Source of the DNA: JAWKJY01 sp041393535
GTDB lineage: Bacteria > Actinomycetota > Thermoleophilia > Gaiellales > Gaiellaceae
NCBI GenBank assembly: GCA_041393535.1
Contig: JAWKJY010000004.1
Coordinates: 186,001 to 250,000, forward strand
Length of the DNA stretch: 64,000 nt
Direction of reading: 5' to 3'
Part shown: in pieces, positions 33,004 through 42,094 of the stretch
Layout: every line of letters starts with the position of its first letter
How positions within the stretch are numbered: the stretch's first letter is position 1
Translations under genes and position numbers: made by a program
The notes under the pieces: generated by a model
The model's database searches: none
What the model saw: only the letters and a program-made list of their open reading frames with translations
What the model was told of the DNA's origin: nothing

Positions 33004-33932
33004 GACTGGTCCGTCGCACGCTCGTCGCTGCTGTCGTCGCCTGCGCCCTGGCGCCGGCGGCCGGCGCAGCGACCTGCGTGAACTTCGGGATCTACCGGGA
33101 CGACCCGCTCGGGACCCTGGCCGGCAAGGCAGCGAAGACGAGCGTCTTCGCGGGCGCCAACACGATCTCGACGTACATCACGGGCGGCAAGCTGCTCGAC
33201 CCGCGGCTGATCGCGGCCGCCAACCGGACGAACAAGCAGCTGCTCGTGAGCTGGGCGCCCGACAGCGGCGCCGACGGGCCGAACCAGCCGAAGTTCCGGC
33301 TGTCGAAGGTCGCCAAGGGCGGCTACGACGCCTCGCTGACGGCGCTCGGCAAGCAGTTCAAGCAGGTCAAGCGCGGCGTGGTCTTCCGCCCGATGTACGA
33401 GGCGAATCTCCCGTACTACGCCTGGTCGGGCCTGGCGAACAAGAACACGACGAAGGACTACGTGGCCGCGTGGAAGCGCGTCGCGCAGAAGATCCGCGCC
33501 TCGGCCGGACGGGCCAAGGTGCGCCTGCTCTGGTCGCCCTACGCGCGGAGCTTCCCCGACACGGGCCCGAACGGCATCCCGAACTACTTCCCGGGCAAGG
33601 GGTTCGTGGACATCGTCGGGGCCAGCGCGTTCAACGTCGGCACGACCTCGTCCGGCTACACCTGGACGGAGCCGATCGGCCTGTTCCAGACGGCCTACAG
33701 CACGATCCTCGCGCTGACCGGCAAGCCGTTCTGGATCGCCGAGACCGGCTCGACGGCGGCGGGCGGCGACAAGACCGCGTGGATCTCCTCGCTGGCGACT
33801 TTGCAGTCGACGATGCCGAAGCTCTCGGGGATCATCTGGTTCGACGCGAAGGATGCGACCGGTGACTACCGCCTGGCCGGCAAGCCCGTCGTCGACGCCT
33901 TCAAGTCCGTGAGCAGGAAGGGCTGCAAATGA
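33000..33932 (+). CDS. Secreted glycoside hydrolase, GH26 (beta-mannanase)-like
   Basis: 310 residues; ATG overlaps the upstream stop (ATGA). Signal peptide (VAAVVACALAPAAGA). TIM-barrel pattern with FRPMYEANLPYYAW, corresponding to the RP-x-HE-x-N-x-x-WYxW acid/base region of GH26 but with Tyr in place of the usual His, and FWIAETGS as the nucleophile strand. It probably cleaves or binds a mannan-like or other polysaccharide outside the cell. The His-to-Tyr change could mean altered or weakened activity. Closely coupled to the DUF1800 gene (ATGA). Confidence 0.75.
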   Translation: MRLVRRTLVAAVVACALAPAAGAATCVNFGIYRDDPLGTLAGKAAKTSVFAGANTISTYITGGKLLDPRLIAAANRTNKQLLVSWAPDSGADGPNQPKFRLSKVAKGGYDASLTALGKQFKQVKRGVVFRPMYEANLPYYAWSGLANKNTTKDYVAAWKRVAQKIRASAGRAKVRLLWSPYARSFPDTGPNGIPNYFPGKGFVDIVGASAFNVGTTSSGYTWTEPIGLFQTAYSTILALTGKPFWIAETGSTAAGGDKTAWISSLATLQSTMPKLSGIIWFDAKDATGDYRLAGKPVVDAFKSVSRKGCK

Positions 33933-35413
33933 ACCCCCTCGCGAACGGCCCGAAGAAGGGTCAGAAGAGCTCCGCGTTCAAGGTCCAGCTCGGTGGCCGC
34001 AAGCACCGGCTGCGCATGCCGCCCGCGCCGGGCAAGGGCGGGACGACGCCGATCGAGGTGACGTCCATGTCGCCCGCGATGGTGCAGCGCCTGTTCTGGC
34101 GCGCGGGCTTCGGCCCCTCGCCCGCCGACATGGCGGCCTGGACGGGCAAGCCCGCCGCCGACGCGGTCGAGTACCTGCTGTCGACCGGGCCCCAGCAGTT
34201 CACCGGCACGGCCGCCACGAAGGGCGACCCGAACAACGGCTCGAGCGCCGTGGCGCTCGACCCGTTCGGCGACGACGACGACCTCGTCGCCAACTGGCTC
34301 GACCGGATGATCCGCGGGACGAACCCCTTGATCGAGCGGCTGATGTTCTTCTGGCACCGCCACTGGGCGAACTCCCGCGCGGAGGTCTCGCCGCCGCAGC
34401 TGCTCACCGTCCAGCAGCGGACGTTCGAGAAGTACTCGGACTTCTCGGGCAGCGGGGCCGCGCGGACGTTCGTCGAGATGGCCCAGGAGATCACGGTCGA
34501 CCCGTCGATGCTCCGCTACCTGACGGGCGAGTCGAACTTCAAGGGTGCGCCGAACGAGAACTACGCCCGCGAGCTGATGGAGCTGTTCGGGCTCGGCATC
34601 CTCAACGCCTCGGGGCAGCCGAACTACTCCGAGGAGGACGTCAAGCAGCTCTCGAAGGCGCTCTCGGGCTGGCAGATCAACGACGCCGACCCGAACAACC
34701 CGACGAGCTACTTCACCGAGTCGCGCTGGTACAACGGCCCGAAGGCGGCGCTCGGCGGCTTCGGCAACTGGAAGACGCCGGACGCGGTGGTGCAGGTGCT
34801 CTCGCAGCCCGCCCACGCGCGCTTCATCGTGCTGAAGCTCTGGCACGAGTTCGTCGTCGGCGATCCCGACCAGGCGACGCTGGACGCCCTGACGAAGGTC
34901 TACCTCGACAGCAACAAGCAGCTGAAGCCGCTGCTCAAGGCGATCCTGACGAACCCGGCGCTGTTCGCCTCGATCGACGAGCCGAACATGATCAAGCCGC
35001 CCGTCGTCTATGTCGTCGGCGCGTTCCGGGCCCTCGGGCTCGGGATCACGCCGAAGACGTACCCGCTGCTCTCCGGCTACCTCGGCTCGATGGGCCAGGT
35101 GCCGTTCTTCCCGCCGACGGTCGCGGGCTGGGAGGGCGGGCTCTCGTGGCTGAACACGAACACCGCGCTCGCGCGCTTCGACTTCGCCGCCGCCCTCTGC
35201 GGCGCCCAGCCGATCGATGACGTCGTCGGCGAGACCTCGCAGGCCGCGTTCGCCCGCGCCCACGCCGCGGTCGGGTCGCCCTGGCTCGCCCCGGGCACGC
35301 AGCAGGCGCTGACGGAGTTCGCCGCCAGCGCGTCGTTCAAGAACAACCGCAAGGCGCGTCAGATCGCGCTCCGCGCGCTCATGCTCGCCGGCCCCGACGG
35401 ACAGGTGATGTGA
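33929..35413 (+). CDS. DUF1800 family protein
   Basis: 494 residues. DUF1800 landmarks: the opening LFWRAGFGPSPADM, WLDRMIRG, the MFFWHRHWANSRAEV stretch, ENYARELMELFGLGIL and ALSGWQIND. No obvious signal peptide, unlike its neighbours. The family is nearly always paired with a DUF1501 gene, as here, in predicted export or surface-polymer contexts; its biochemical role is unknown. ATG overlaps the GH26-like gene by 4 bp. Confidence 0.9.
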   Translation: MNPLANGPKKGQKSSAFKVQLGGRKHRLRMPPAPGKGGTTPIEVTSMSPAMVQRLFWRAGFGPSPADMAAWTGKPAADAVEYLLSTGPQQFTGTAATKGDPNNGSSAVALDPFGDDDDLVANWLDRMIRGTNPLIERLMFFWHRHWANSRAEVSPPQLLTVQQRTFEKYSDFSGSGAARTFVEMAQEITVDPSMLRYLTGESNFKGAPNENYARELMELFGLGILNASGQPNYSEEDVKQLSKALSGWQINDADPNNPTSYFTESRWYNGPKAALGGFGNWKTPDAVVQVLSQPAHARFIVLKLWHEFVVGDPDQATLDALTKVYLDSNKQLKPLLKAILTNPALFASIDEPNMIKPPVVYVVGAFRALGLGITPKTYPLLSGYLGSMGQVPFFPPTVAGWEGGLSWLNTNTALARFDFAAALCGAQPIDDVVGETSQAAFARAHAAVGSPWLAPGTQQALTEFAASASFKNNRKARQIALRALMLAGPDGQVM

Positions 35414-35414
35414 C

Positions 35415-36953
35415 ATGGACAAGCAGCACGAGATCGAGGCGCTCAAGTGCGCCGACTGCGCGGCCTCCGAGAGCGCCGTCACCGACCTGCTCCCGTCGGC
35501 CTCGCTGCCCATCCCGGCCGAGGCCCTCACCGGCTGGCCCGACGGCTCGCCGGAGGAGCGGGGCTTCTCGCGCCGGTCGCTGCTGAAGAACGGCGTCGCC
35601 GGGCTCGCGTCGATCTACGCGGCGACGCGGCTCGACTGGGGCTCCGTCTGGGAGGAGGTGTCGGCGCAGGCGGCCGAGCCGATGCAGCGCAGCCTCGTCT
35701 GCATCTTCCTCAACGGCGGCGAGGACAGCCTGAACCACATCGTCCCGATCGGGCCGCACTACGACGCCTACAAGGCCTCGCGGCCCACGATCTGGCGCGA
35801 CGGCCAGAGCGGCGCGAACCCGGCCGACGTGCCCTCGAGCGCCGGCCGCGTCGGCACGAAGGTGATGCCGGGCACGGGCGGGACGCTCGCGTTCCCGAAC
35901 ATCGTCTGCGCCGGCGCCGGCACCGGCTTCACCGGTGTCGACGGCCAGGGCCTGGACGTCCTCTACGGCGACGGCGGCGGCGGCGCGGGCTCCGACCTCG
36001 CGGTCTTCCCCGGCACGTCGTACGACAACGCGACCCGGTCGCACTTCGACGGCCGCGACATCTGGTTCCGGGGGACGAAGCAGATGACGCAGACGGGCTG
36101 GCTGGGCCGCTGGCTCGACCTCTACGGCTCGCAGTCGAACCCGCTGCAGGCGGTGTCGGTCGACAGCTCGCTCTCGAAGCAGATCCGCTCGAACACGGCG
36201 CCGGTCTCCGCCCTCGCGAACCTCCAGGGCGTCAACTTCTCCGTGCCCGTCGACAACACGTCGATCGACGTGACGCAGAACATCAAGTCGCTCTCGGGCG
36301 TCCCGACCGGGCAGGGGAACGACGCCCTCGCCCGCTCGCGCGGGATGTTCGGGCTGACCGTCGACGTCTCCGACCGCCTCCGGGCGCTCAGCTCGACCGC
36401 CGCGGGCGCCGGCTACCCGAACTCCGACCTGTCGCGGAAGCTCCAGCTCGCCGCGATCCTGCTCGGCTCGGGCCTCGGCACGCGGATCGTGACGATCGAC
36501 TGGGGCAGCTTCGACACGCACGGCGGCCAGATCGGCTCGCAGGACCCGCAGCTGACGACGCTCGCCCGCGCCCTGACGGCGTTCAAGGCCGACCTCGGCG
36601 CGCGCGGGATCGAGCAGCAGGTCGTGACGATGGTCTTCAGCGAGTTCGGCCGCCAGGTGTTCGAGAACGACTCGCAGGGCACCGACCACGGCGAGGGCGG
36701 GGCCGTGCTCGTGTCCGGCTCGGCCGTCAAGGGCGGCTACGCGGGCGAGTTCCCCGGCATCCCGGACAAGACGCAGCGCGACGCGCTCAGCTACAAGACC
36801 GACTTCCGCACGATCTACTCGGCGATCGTCGGCGAGTGGCTGGGCGGCGACCCCCAGGCGATCCTGCCCGACGCGGGCAAGGGGATCTTCGGCGGGATCC
36901 AGCGCTACGACGGCGGCTCCGGCCTGTTCGTCCCGGGAACGCTGGTGAAGTGA
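35415..36953 (+). CDS. DUF1501 family protein with twin-arginine signal
   Basis: 512 residues. A twin-arginine leader is visible at about 55-75 (FSRRSLLKNGVAGLASIY) after a long N-terminal extension, so it is a likely Tat substrate. DUF1501 hallmarks: FLNGGEDSLNHIVP, DTHGGQ, FSEFGRQVFEN and GTDHGEGG, resembling an alkaline-phosphatase/sulfatase fold. One bp separates it from the DUF1800 stop. The Tat machinery is encoded at 0.8-2.3 kb. Function unknown. Confidence 0.9.
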   Translation: MDKQHEIEALKCADCAASESAVTDLLPSASLPIPAEALTGWPDGSPEERGFSRRSLLKNGVAGLASIYAATRLDWGSVWEEVSAQAAEPMQRSLVCIFLNGGEDSLNHIVPIGPHYDAYKASRPTIWRDGQSGANPADVPSSAGRVGTKVMPGTGGTLAFPNIVCAGAGTGFTGVDGQGLDVLYGDGGGGAGSDLAVFPGTSYDNATRSHFDGRDIWFRGTKQMTQTGWLGRWLDLYGSQSNPLQAVSVDSSLSKQIRSNTAPVSALANLQGVNFSVPVDNTSIDVTQNIKSLSGVPTGQGNDALARSRGMFGLTVDVSDRLRALSSTAAGAGYPNSDLSRKLQLAAILLGSGLGTRIVTIDWGSFDTHGGQIGSQDPQLTTLARALTAFKADLGARGIEQQVVTMVFSEFGRQVFENDSQGTDHGEGGAVLVSGSAVKGGYAGEFPGIPDKTQRDALSYKTDFRTIYSAIVGEWLGGDPQAILPDAGKGIFGGIQRYDGGSGLFVPGTLVK

Positions 36954-37363
36954 GGCGAGCGGGGGCGGCACTCACGGTCGCGCTCGCGGCCCTGCTCGCG
37001 GCGCCCGTTGCGGACGCCGCGACCGGCCGCATCCGCCGGCCGAAGGTGCCGCCCCCGCCCGCGCCCGCGCTGCCCACGGGCCTCGCGGTCGACGAGTTCG
37101 AGTTCTACCTCCGGCCGTCCCAGCTGGTCGTCGCAGCGGGGGTGGTCCGCATCCGCGTGTACAACCGCGGCATGGACGACCACAACCTCGTGCTCGTGAC
37201 GAAGGCGGGCGAGGAGCACCGGATCGACCTGAAGGCGGGCGGGAACGGGACGCTCACACCGCGCCTGACCCCGGGTCGCTACGAGCTCTACTGCGACCTC
37301 TTCGCCGGCACGGCCGAGTCGCACTACGACAGGGGCATGCGCGTCGAGATCACCGTCCGGTGA
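36950..37363 (+). CDS. Secreted cupredoxin-like copper protein
   Basis: 137 residues from the GTG at 36950, overlapping the DUF1501 stop. Signal peptide (LTVALAALLAAPVADAA) then a short cupredoxin fold. Type 1 copper ligands can be placed: His in GMDDHNLVL, and Cys, His, Met in YCDLFAGTAESHYDRGM (spacing C-x9-H-x4-M). It could transfer electrons or carry copper at the cell surface. The coupling to DUF1501 and the hemolysin-repeat gene (GTGA) makes it part of the operon. Confidence 0.8.
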   Translation: MRRAGAALTVALAALLAAPVADAATGRIRRPKVPPPPAPALPTGLAVDEFEFYLRPSQLVVAAGVVRIRVYNRGMDDHNLVLVTKAGEEHRIDLKAGGNGTLTPRLTPGRYELYCDLFAGTAESHYDRGMRVEITVR

Positions 37364-40300
37364 CCGACCGAAGCGGCAGGATCGACCCACCGGGCGAGGA
37401 ACAGGGGAGGCGGATGACCAGGCAGCCGGAGACGACGCTCGCAGGCGAGGCGCTGCTGCGCGAGGCGCGCGCGCACGCCGAGTCCAGGCTCGCGCGAGCC
37501 GTCGGCCTCGAGCTGCCCGAGCCCGTCGCCCCGGCGATCCGCGGGCCGCGCCGCGAGCGCCGCCGGCGCAGGCTGCGCATCGGCGTCCTGACCGCGGTCG
37601 CCCTCGGCGTCGTCGCGGGCGGCGCGGGAGTGGCGAGCGGCGCGACCGTGATGATGGCCGGCAGCGCCCTCCTGTACACGGCCGGCAACGCGGTCAACAA
37701 CGACTTCGAGATCAGCTACGCGGGCTCGACGTACACGATCAACGACACCGGCGAGACGATCAGCCTCGTCTCCGCGCCGAACTGCTCCGCCGTCGACGTG
37801 AACACCGTGACGTGCTCCGACGGGTCGAATCAGGTGACGAGCGTGACGATCTCGCTCCTCGACGGCGACGACGCCGCCCAGCTGCTCTCCACCGGCGACG
37901 CGACGACGGTCGACGGCGGCGCCAACACCGTGGCCGACACCGTCACCACGAGCGGCGACGTCAACGCCACGCTGACGAACACCCAGCTCGTGGTCGCTCC
38001 GGGCGGCACGTTCACCCTGGCCGGCTTCGAGTGGGGCTCCCTCACCGGCGGCACCGGGGCGAACACGTTCACGATCAACGCGTTCTCGGGCGACGTCTCG
38101 GTGAACGGCGCCGGCGGCACGGACACCGTCGCCGTCTCAGACGACAAGAGCTTCGGGCTGATCAGCTCGTTCCAGATCGAGCGGTCGGGCGGTGGGACGT
38201 CGACGATCGCGCTCAGCTCCGTCGAGGGCGTCTCGCTCACCGACACCGGCGCGGCAGGCTCGAACCACACGCACGTCGTGTCCGAGGCCTGGACGACGGC
38301 GACGACGCTGACGGCCGGCGCCGGGACGGACGTGCTCGCGCCTACGAGCGACGCGGCCGCGCAGACGCTGACCACGACCTCCTTCACCCGGACGGGCGCG
38401 AGCGCGATCAGCCACTCCGGCGTCGAGACGGCGAGCCTCACGGGCGGGAACGCCGCGACCGACATCAACGCGTCGGCCTTCGGCGGCCCGGTCACCGTCC
38501 GCGCGGGCGGCGGCAACGACACGGTCTGGAGCGGCGCTGCGAGCGACGACCTCGACGGCGAGGGCGGGATCGACCAGCTGAACGCGAGCGCCGACGCCGA
38601 CCTGACGCTGACGACGACGTCGCTGACCGGCGTCGGCACCGACGCGATCGCCGGCTTCGAGACGGCGCTGCTGACCGGCGGCGCGGGCGCGAACACGCTG
38701 AACGCCCTGGGCGCGAACGGCATGGTCGCGACGCTCGACGGCGGCAACGGCAACGACACGCTGATCGGCTCGACCGGCGCGGACTCGCTCGTCGGCAACG
38801 GCGGCACCGATCGCGTCGACGCCGCGGCCAACTCGGACTTCACGCTGACGAACACGGCGCTCAACAACGCGACGCTGGGGAACGACGCGCTGAACGGCGT
38901 CGAGCAGGCGTTCCTCACCGGCGGCGCGAGCGGCAACGCGCTCAACGCGGCCGCGTTCACGAACGGCTCGGTGACGCTCGTCGGCGGCGGCGGCAACGAC
39001 GCGCTCACCGGCGGGACGGCCGCCGACGTCCTGACCGGGAACGACGGCAACGACACGCTCACCGGCGGGAACGGCACCGACCGCGTCAGCGAGTCCGCCG
39101 ACACGAGCTTCACCCTGACGAACACCGCGCTGACGAGCGGGGCGACGGGCACGGACCAGCTCGCGGGCATCGAGCAGGCGAGCCTCGTCGGCGGCAACGG
39201 CGCGAACGCGCTCGACGCCGGGGCCTTCACCGCGGGCGGTACGACGCTCGACGGGGGCGCCGGCAACGACACGCTGACCGGCGGCACCCAGGGCGACGTC
39301 CTCCTGCCCGGCGCGGGCGACGACGTCGTCACCGGCGGAAACGGCACCGACCGCGTGCAGGACGGCGGCGTCGGCTTCGCGCTCTCCGACTCGGCGCTCA
39401 CCGGCAACGGGACGGACGCCCTCGCAGGGATCGAGCAGGCCTCGCTCGACGGCTCGGCCGGCAACGACGGCTTCACGGTCTCCGGCTGGACGCGCTCGGC
39501 GACGCTCGCCGGCGGGGCGGGCAACGACAGCTACACGATCGGGTTCGCCGGCAGCGGCACCGTCGTGGTCAACGACTCGGCCGGCACCGACGCGGCGACG
39601 CTCCTCGGCTCCGCAGGCGTCGACCCGCTCGTCTCGACGGCCACGCAGGTGTCGCGCGGCCCCGCCGAGACCGTCTCCCTCACCGGCGTCGAGGGCCGCC
39701 TGATCGACGCGGGCGCCGGGAACGACGGGGTGACCGTCAACGGCGGCTCCGGCACCGTGCGCGGCAGCGAGGGCGACGACGCGATCGACGTCGCCGCGGT
39801 CGGCCCGGGCGGGCTCGCGGTCGACGGCGGCAACGGGTCCGACACGACGACGGTCACGTTCGGCACGCTCGGGGCCGGCCCGATCACGGTCTCGGACTCG
39901 GGCGTCAGCGGGACGGACGCGCTTGTCGTCGCCTGCGACGTGGGCGCCGTGATCACCGCGACGACCGTCAAGCTCGGCAACGAGACGATCACGTTCTCGG
40001 GGATCGAGACGCGCCCGTGCTCGCCGGCCGCGGCCCCGAACCCGCCCGCGCCGCCGCCGCCACCCGGCCCGGGCCCGACGACGCCGAAGTGCACGATCAC
40101 CGGCAACGCGAAGAACAACACGCTGCGCGGGACGAAGAAGCGCGACGTGATCTGCGGCCTCGGCGGGAACGACACGATCCTCGGCCTCGGCGGGAACGAC
40201 GTCCTGATCGGCGGGCCGGGCAACGACTCTCTCGTCGGCGGCGCCGGCAAGGACAGCCTGCGCGGCGACGCCGGCAACGACCGCCTCGACGGGGGCGCCG

Positions 40301-40449
40301 GCAAGGACACGCTCCTCGGTGGCACCGGGAAGGACCTGCTCCTCGCGAAGGACGGCCTCGTCGACTCGCTCGACGGCAACAGCGGCAGGGACCGCGGGCG
40401 ATACGACGCGAAGGACAAGGTCAAGGGCGTCGAGACGCGGCTCAAGTAG
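37360..40449 (+). CDS. Large membrane-anchored protein with hemolysin-type repeats
   Basis: 1029 residues from GTG 37360 (GTGA overlap); ATG 37414 with GGGGAGG upstream is an equally reasonable start. N-terminal cytoplasmic segment of about 70 residues, a strongly basic run (RRERRRRRLR) then one transmembrane helix (IGVLTAVALGVVAGGAGVA). The outside part contains many degenerate units of form TxxSLTGVGTDAIAGFETALLTGG alternating with GG-N-G-x-DT. After a Pro-rich linker (NPPAPPPPPGPGP) come canonical calcium-binding nonapeptides (GGNDTILGL, GGPGNDSLV). Probably a Ca-stabilised surface adhesin or structural protein. Confidence 0.8.
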   Translation: MTDRSGRIDPPGEEQGRRMTRQPETTLAGEALLREARAHAESRLARAVGLELPEPVAPAIRGPRRERRRRRLRIGVLTAVALGVVAGGAGVASGATVMMAGSALLYTAGNAVNNDFEISYAGSTYTINDTGETISLVSAPNCSAVDVNTVTCSDGSNQVTSVTISLLDGDDAAQLLSTGDATTVDGGANTVADTVTTSGDVNATLTNTQLVVAPGGTFTLAGFEWGSLTGGTGANTFTINAFSGDVSVNGAGGTDTVAVSDDKSFGLISSFQIERSGGGTSTIALSSVEGVSLTDTGAAGSNHTHVVSEAWTTATTLTAGAGTDVLAPTSDAAAQTLTTTSFTRTGASAISHSGVETASLTGGNAATDINASAFGGPVTVRAGGGNDTVWSGAASDDLDGEGGIDQLNASADADLTLTTTSLTGVGTDAIAGFETALLTGGAGANTLNALGANGMVATLDGGNGNDTLIGSTGADSLVGNGGTDRVDAAANSDFTLTNTALNNATLGNDALNGVEQAFLTGGASGNALNAAAFTNGSVTLVGGGGNDALTGGTAADVLTGNDGNDTLTGGNGTDRVSESADTSFTLTNTALTSGATGTDQLAGIEQASLVGGNGANALDAGAFTAGGTTLDGGAGNDTLTGGTQGDVLLPGAGDDVVTGGNGTDRVQDGGVGFALSDSALTGNGTDALAGIEQASLDGSAGNDGFTVSGWTRSATLAGGAGNDSYTIGFAGSGTVVVNDSAGTDAATLLGSAGVDPLVSTATQVSRGPAETVSLTGVEGRLIDAGAGNDGVTVNGGSGTVRGSEGDDAIDVAAVGPGGLAVDGGNGSDTTTVTFGTLGAGPITVSDSGVSGTDALVVACDVGAVITATTVKLGNETITFSGIETRPCSPAAAPNPPAPPPPPGPGPTTPKCTITGNAKNNTLRGTKKRDVICGLGGNDTILGLGGNDVLIGGPGNDSLVGGAGKDSLRGDAGNDRLDGGAGKDTLLGGTGKDLLLAKDGLVDSLDGNSGRDRGRYDAKDKVKGVETRLK
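40099..40347 (+). repeat. Hemolysin-type Ca-binding nonapeptide repeat array
   Basis: About nine consecutive GGxGxDxUx units at the C-terminus of the 1029-residue protein, with period 27 bp, e.g. GGNDTILGL, GGPGNDSLV, GGAGKDSLR. These bind Ca2+ as a parallel beta roll. No type I secretion genes are in the window. Confidence 0.75.
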
Positions 40450-40829
40450 TGGATCCGCTCCGGCTCGACCACTGCGTGATCGCCGTCTCCGACTGGGAGC
40501 GGTCGAACGACTTCTACCGCGAGATCCTCGGCGCGGAGCCGGTGCGGCGGGGCGCCGGGTGGGCCTACCGCCTGGGCGACCAGCAGCTGAACGTCCACGG
40601 GCCCGGGATGGACCCGGCACCCGTCGCGCGCGTGCGCGTCGCACCGGGCAACTCGGACCTCTGCTTCGTCTGGCCGGGAACGGTCGAGGAGGCGGTCACA
40701 CACCTCGCGCGCTGCGGCGTGGAGGTCGAGCTCGGCCCGGTCGAGCGCGTCGGCGCCCGCGGGGCCGGCACGAGCGTCTACTTCCGCGACCCGGACGGGA
40801 GCCTGCTCGAGCTGCTCGTCTACGGCTAG
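40449..40829 (+). CDS. VOC-superfamily (glyoxalase-like) protein
   Basis: 126 residues, GTG sharing one base with the upstream TAG. Two beta-alpha-beta-beta-beta modules: LDHCVIAVSDWERSNDFYRE and ... YFRDPDGSLLELLVY. Metal ligands His (LDHC) and Glu (LLELLVY) are kept, with a third His in LNVHGPG. It resembles the virulence-protein-like VOC subgroup. Last gene of the operon and the only clearly cytosolic one. Substrate unknown. Confidence 0.85.
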   Translation: MDPLRLDHCVIAVSDWERSNDFYREILGAEPVRRGAGWAYRLGDQQLNVHGPGMDPAPVARVRVAPGNSDLCFVWPGTVEEAVTHLARCGVEVELGPVERVGARGAGTSVYFRDPDGSLLELLVYG

Positions 40830-40943
40830 CCCGAGCGGTCGAGTCGGCCCGATCACCGGACGCCCCCGGTGACGCGGCCGGCTCGCGCGCCGGGCCGCTG
40901 GAGCAGACGGTGGGGCCGCGTCGACCGCCAGCCGGCGAGCCCG

Positions 40944-40949
40944 TAGAGT
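40944..40949 (+). promoter_or_regulatory. -10 element (TAGAGT) of the cupin gene
   Basis: TAGAGT fits TANNNT, 29 nt before the ATG at 40979. A GAGGAGG Shine-Dalgarno lies at 40967-40973, so this gene has a normal leader. Confidence 0.4.
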
Positions 40950-40978
40950 CCCGGCCACCACCACCAGAGGAGGCCGGG

Positions 40979-41407
40979 ATGGACAGGATCACGTACTCGA
41001 AGTTCCGCATGTACAAGGTCGACGACGCCGACCTGGACGAGGCGCCCTTCTTCCAGTTCCCCTTCGTCGACGGCTCCCAGTTCCGTGCGGTCAACGTCGG
41101 CATCGACGAGCCCTGCGTCCAGGTGAACTTCGAGGACTTCATGCCCGGGGTCGAGATCCCGTGGACGCTCTTCCACGACGAGGTGCAGTACGTCACGTCG
41201 GGCCGGGCGGAGATCGAGTACTGGCTGCCGCCGCTGATGCAGGAGCACGGCGTCGTCACCGCCGAGCCGGGCTGCATCGACATCATGCCGCGGGGCTGCC
41301 GCGTCATCTGGCGCGTGCTCGGCGACGAGCCGTTCCGCCACCTCTGCGTCTGCTTCCCGAACCCCGGCTACCCGATCGCGACCGCGCGGTCGATGGCCGG
41401 TCGCTGA
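40979..41407 (+). CDS. Cupin-domain protein
   Basis: 142 residues; ATG has GAGGAGG 5 nt upstream. It reads as a single-domain cupin: IPWTLFHDEVQYVTSGRAEI (strand 3 to 4 with a His and Glu), then GVVTAEPGCIDIMPRGC. It resembles EutQ-like or ethanolamine-type cupins, but the metal set is incomplete by eye. Function unknown. Followed by a strong hairpin. Confidence 0.7.
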   Translation: MDRITYSKFRMYKVDDADLDEAPFFQFPFVDGSQFRAVNVGIDEPCVQVNFEDFMPGVEIPWTLFHDEVQYVTSGRAEIEYWLPPLMQEHGVVTAEPGCIDIMPRGCRVIWRVLGDEPFRHLCVCFPNPGYPIATARSMAGR

Positions 41408-41433
41408 GCCGGGGGCGCGCCGGGGGTGCCTCT

Positions 41434-41461
41434 GGGGGGAGAAGCTCGCGCTCCTCCCCCC
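41434..41461 (+). terminator. Strong GC hairpin after the cupin gene
   Basis: GGGGGGAG (41434-41441) pairs with CTCCCCCC (41454-41461), an 8-bp stem. No U-tract follows, as often seen in high-GC actinobacteria; it may act bidirectionally because the zinc-ribbon gene converges on it. Confidence 0.5.
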
Positions 41462-41586
41462 ATGAGCCCCCATCGCGTCAGGCCCGTCGCCATCGGGCTC
41501 CCGGCTGACGCTCGTCTCGGCGCGGCCCCTCCGGGTCGGCGTGGTCGTCGGAGCGAGAGGCTCGCGCAGTCCCCTGCGTCGGCCGA

Positions 41587-41874
41587 CTAGAAGTCGAACA
41601 GCTCGCCGAGCAGGGAGCCGCGGCGGCGCCGGCCGCGGCGGTCGTCGTCGTCATCGTCGTCGTCGTAGCGACGCTCCGGCTGACGGCGCTCGTAGTCGTC
41701 GGCGGGGCGCGCAGGCCTCGCCGACGCGGCGGCCTCGCGCTCGGCGCGCTCGATCAGCTTGTCGAGCTCGCCGCGGTCGAGCCAGATGCCGCGGCACCGC
41801 GGGCAGTAGTCGATCTCGACGCCCTGGCGGTCGGCGATGGCCAGCGCGCTGTCGACGCAGACGGGGCAGTTCAC
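41587..41874 (-). CDS. Small zinc-ribbon (zf-TFIIB-like) protein
   Basis: 95 residues from GTG 41874, which has GGAGGG upstream. Zinc knuckle pair CPVC...CPRCRGIWLDRGELDKLI is the zf-TFIIB hallmark. The C-terminal half is a charged disordered tail with an Asp run (eight D) and Arg patches. Function unknown; such proteins are small and highly conserved. It stands alone and converges on the hairpin at 41434-41461. Confidence 0.85.
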   Translation of the reverse strand: MNCPVCVDSALAIADRQGVEIDYCPRCRGIWLDRGELDKLIERAEREAAASARPARPADDYERRQPERRYDDDDDDDDRRGRRRRGSLLGELFDF

Positions 41875-42094
41875 CGTGATCCCTCCGTTCGTGGGGGCGC
41901 GGTCTCCGCCCGGTGCGCCGCCTGGGGCCCTGCTGCGTGCATCGGTCGACCTCCGGCCCGTGTACCGAGCCCGAGGTCTCTCCCTGACGCGCTGACGGCC
42001 GGCTCCACCGGGCCCCGGAGGGCCGGGCTGACGACGGAGCCTGACGGGATACTCCCCTGCGGGCGTCGCGCATCCGCGCGCGACCCGACCGAGA

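Noticed and set aside
38000..40400. Regular short-period repeats as a possible CRISPR or DNA satellite
   Set aside because: Period is set by protein repeats (27 bp nonapeptides) in a clear reading frame; no identical repeat-spacer pattern.
37830..40964. Long minus-strand frames opposite the hemolysin-repeat gene
   Set aside because: Repetitive mirror sequence caused by the repeat codons; no domain.
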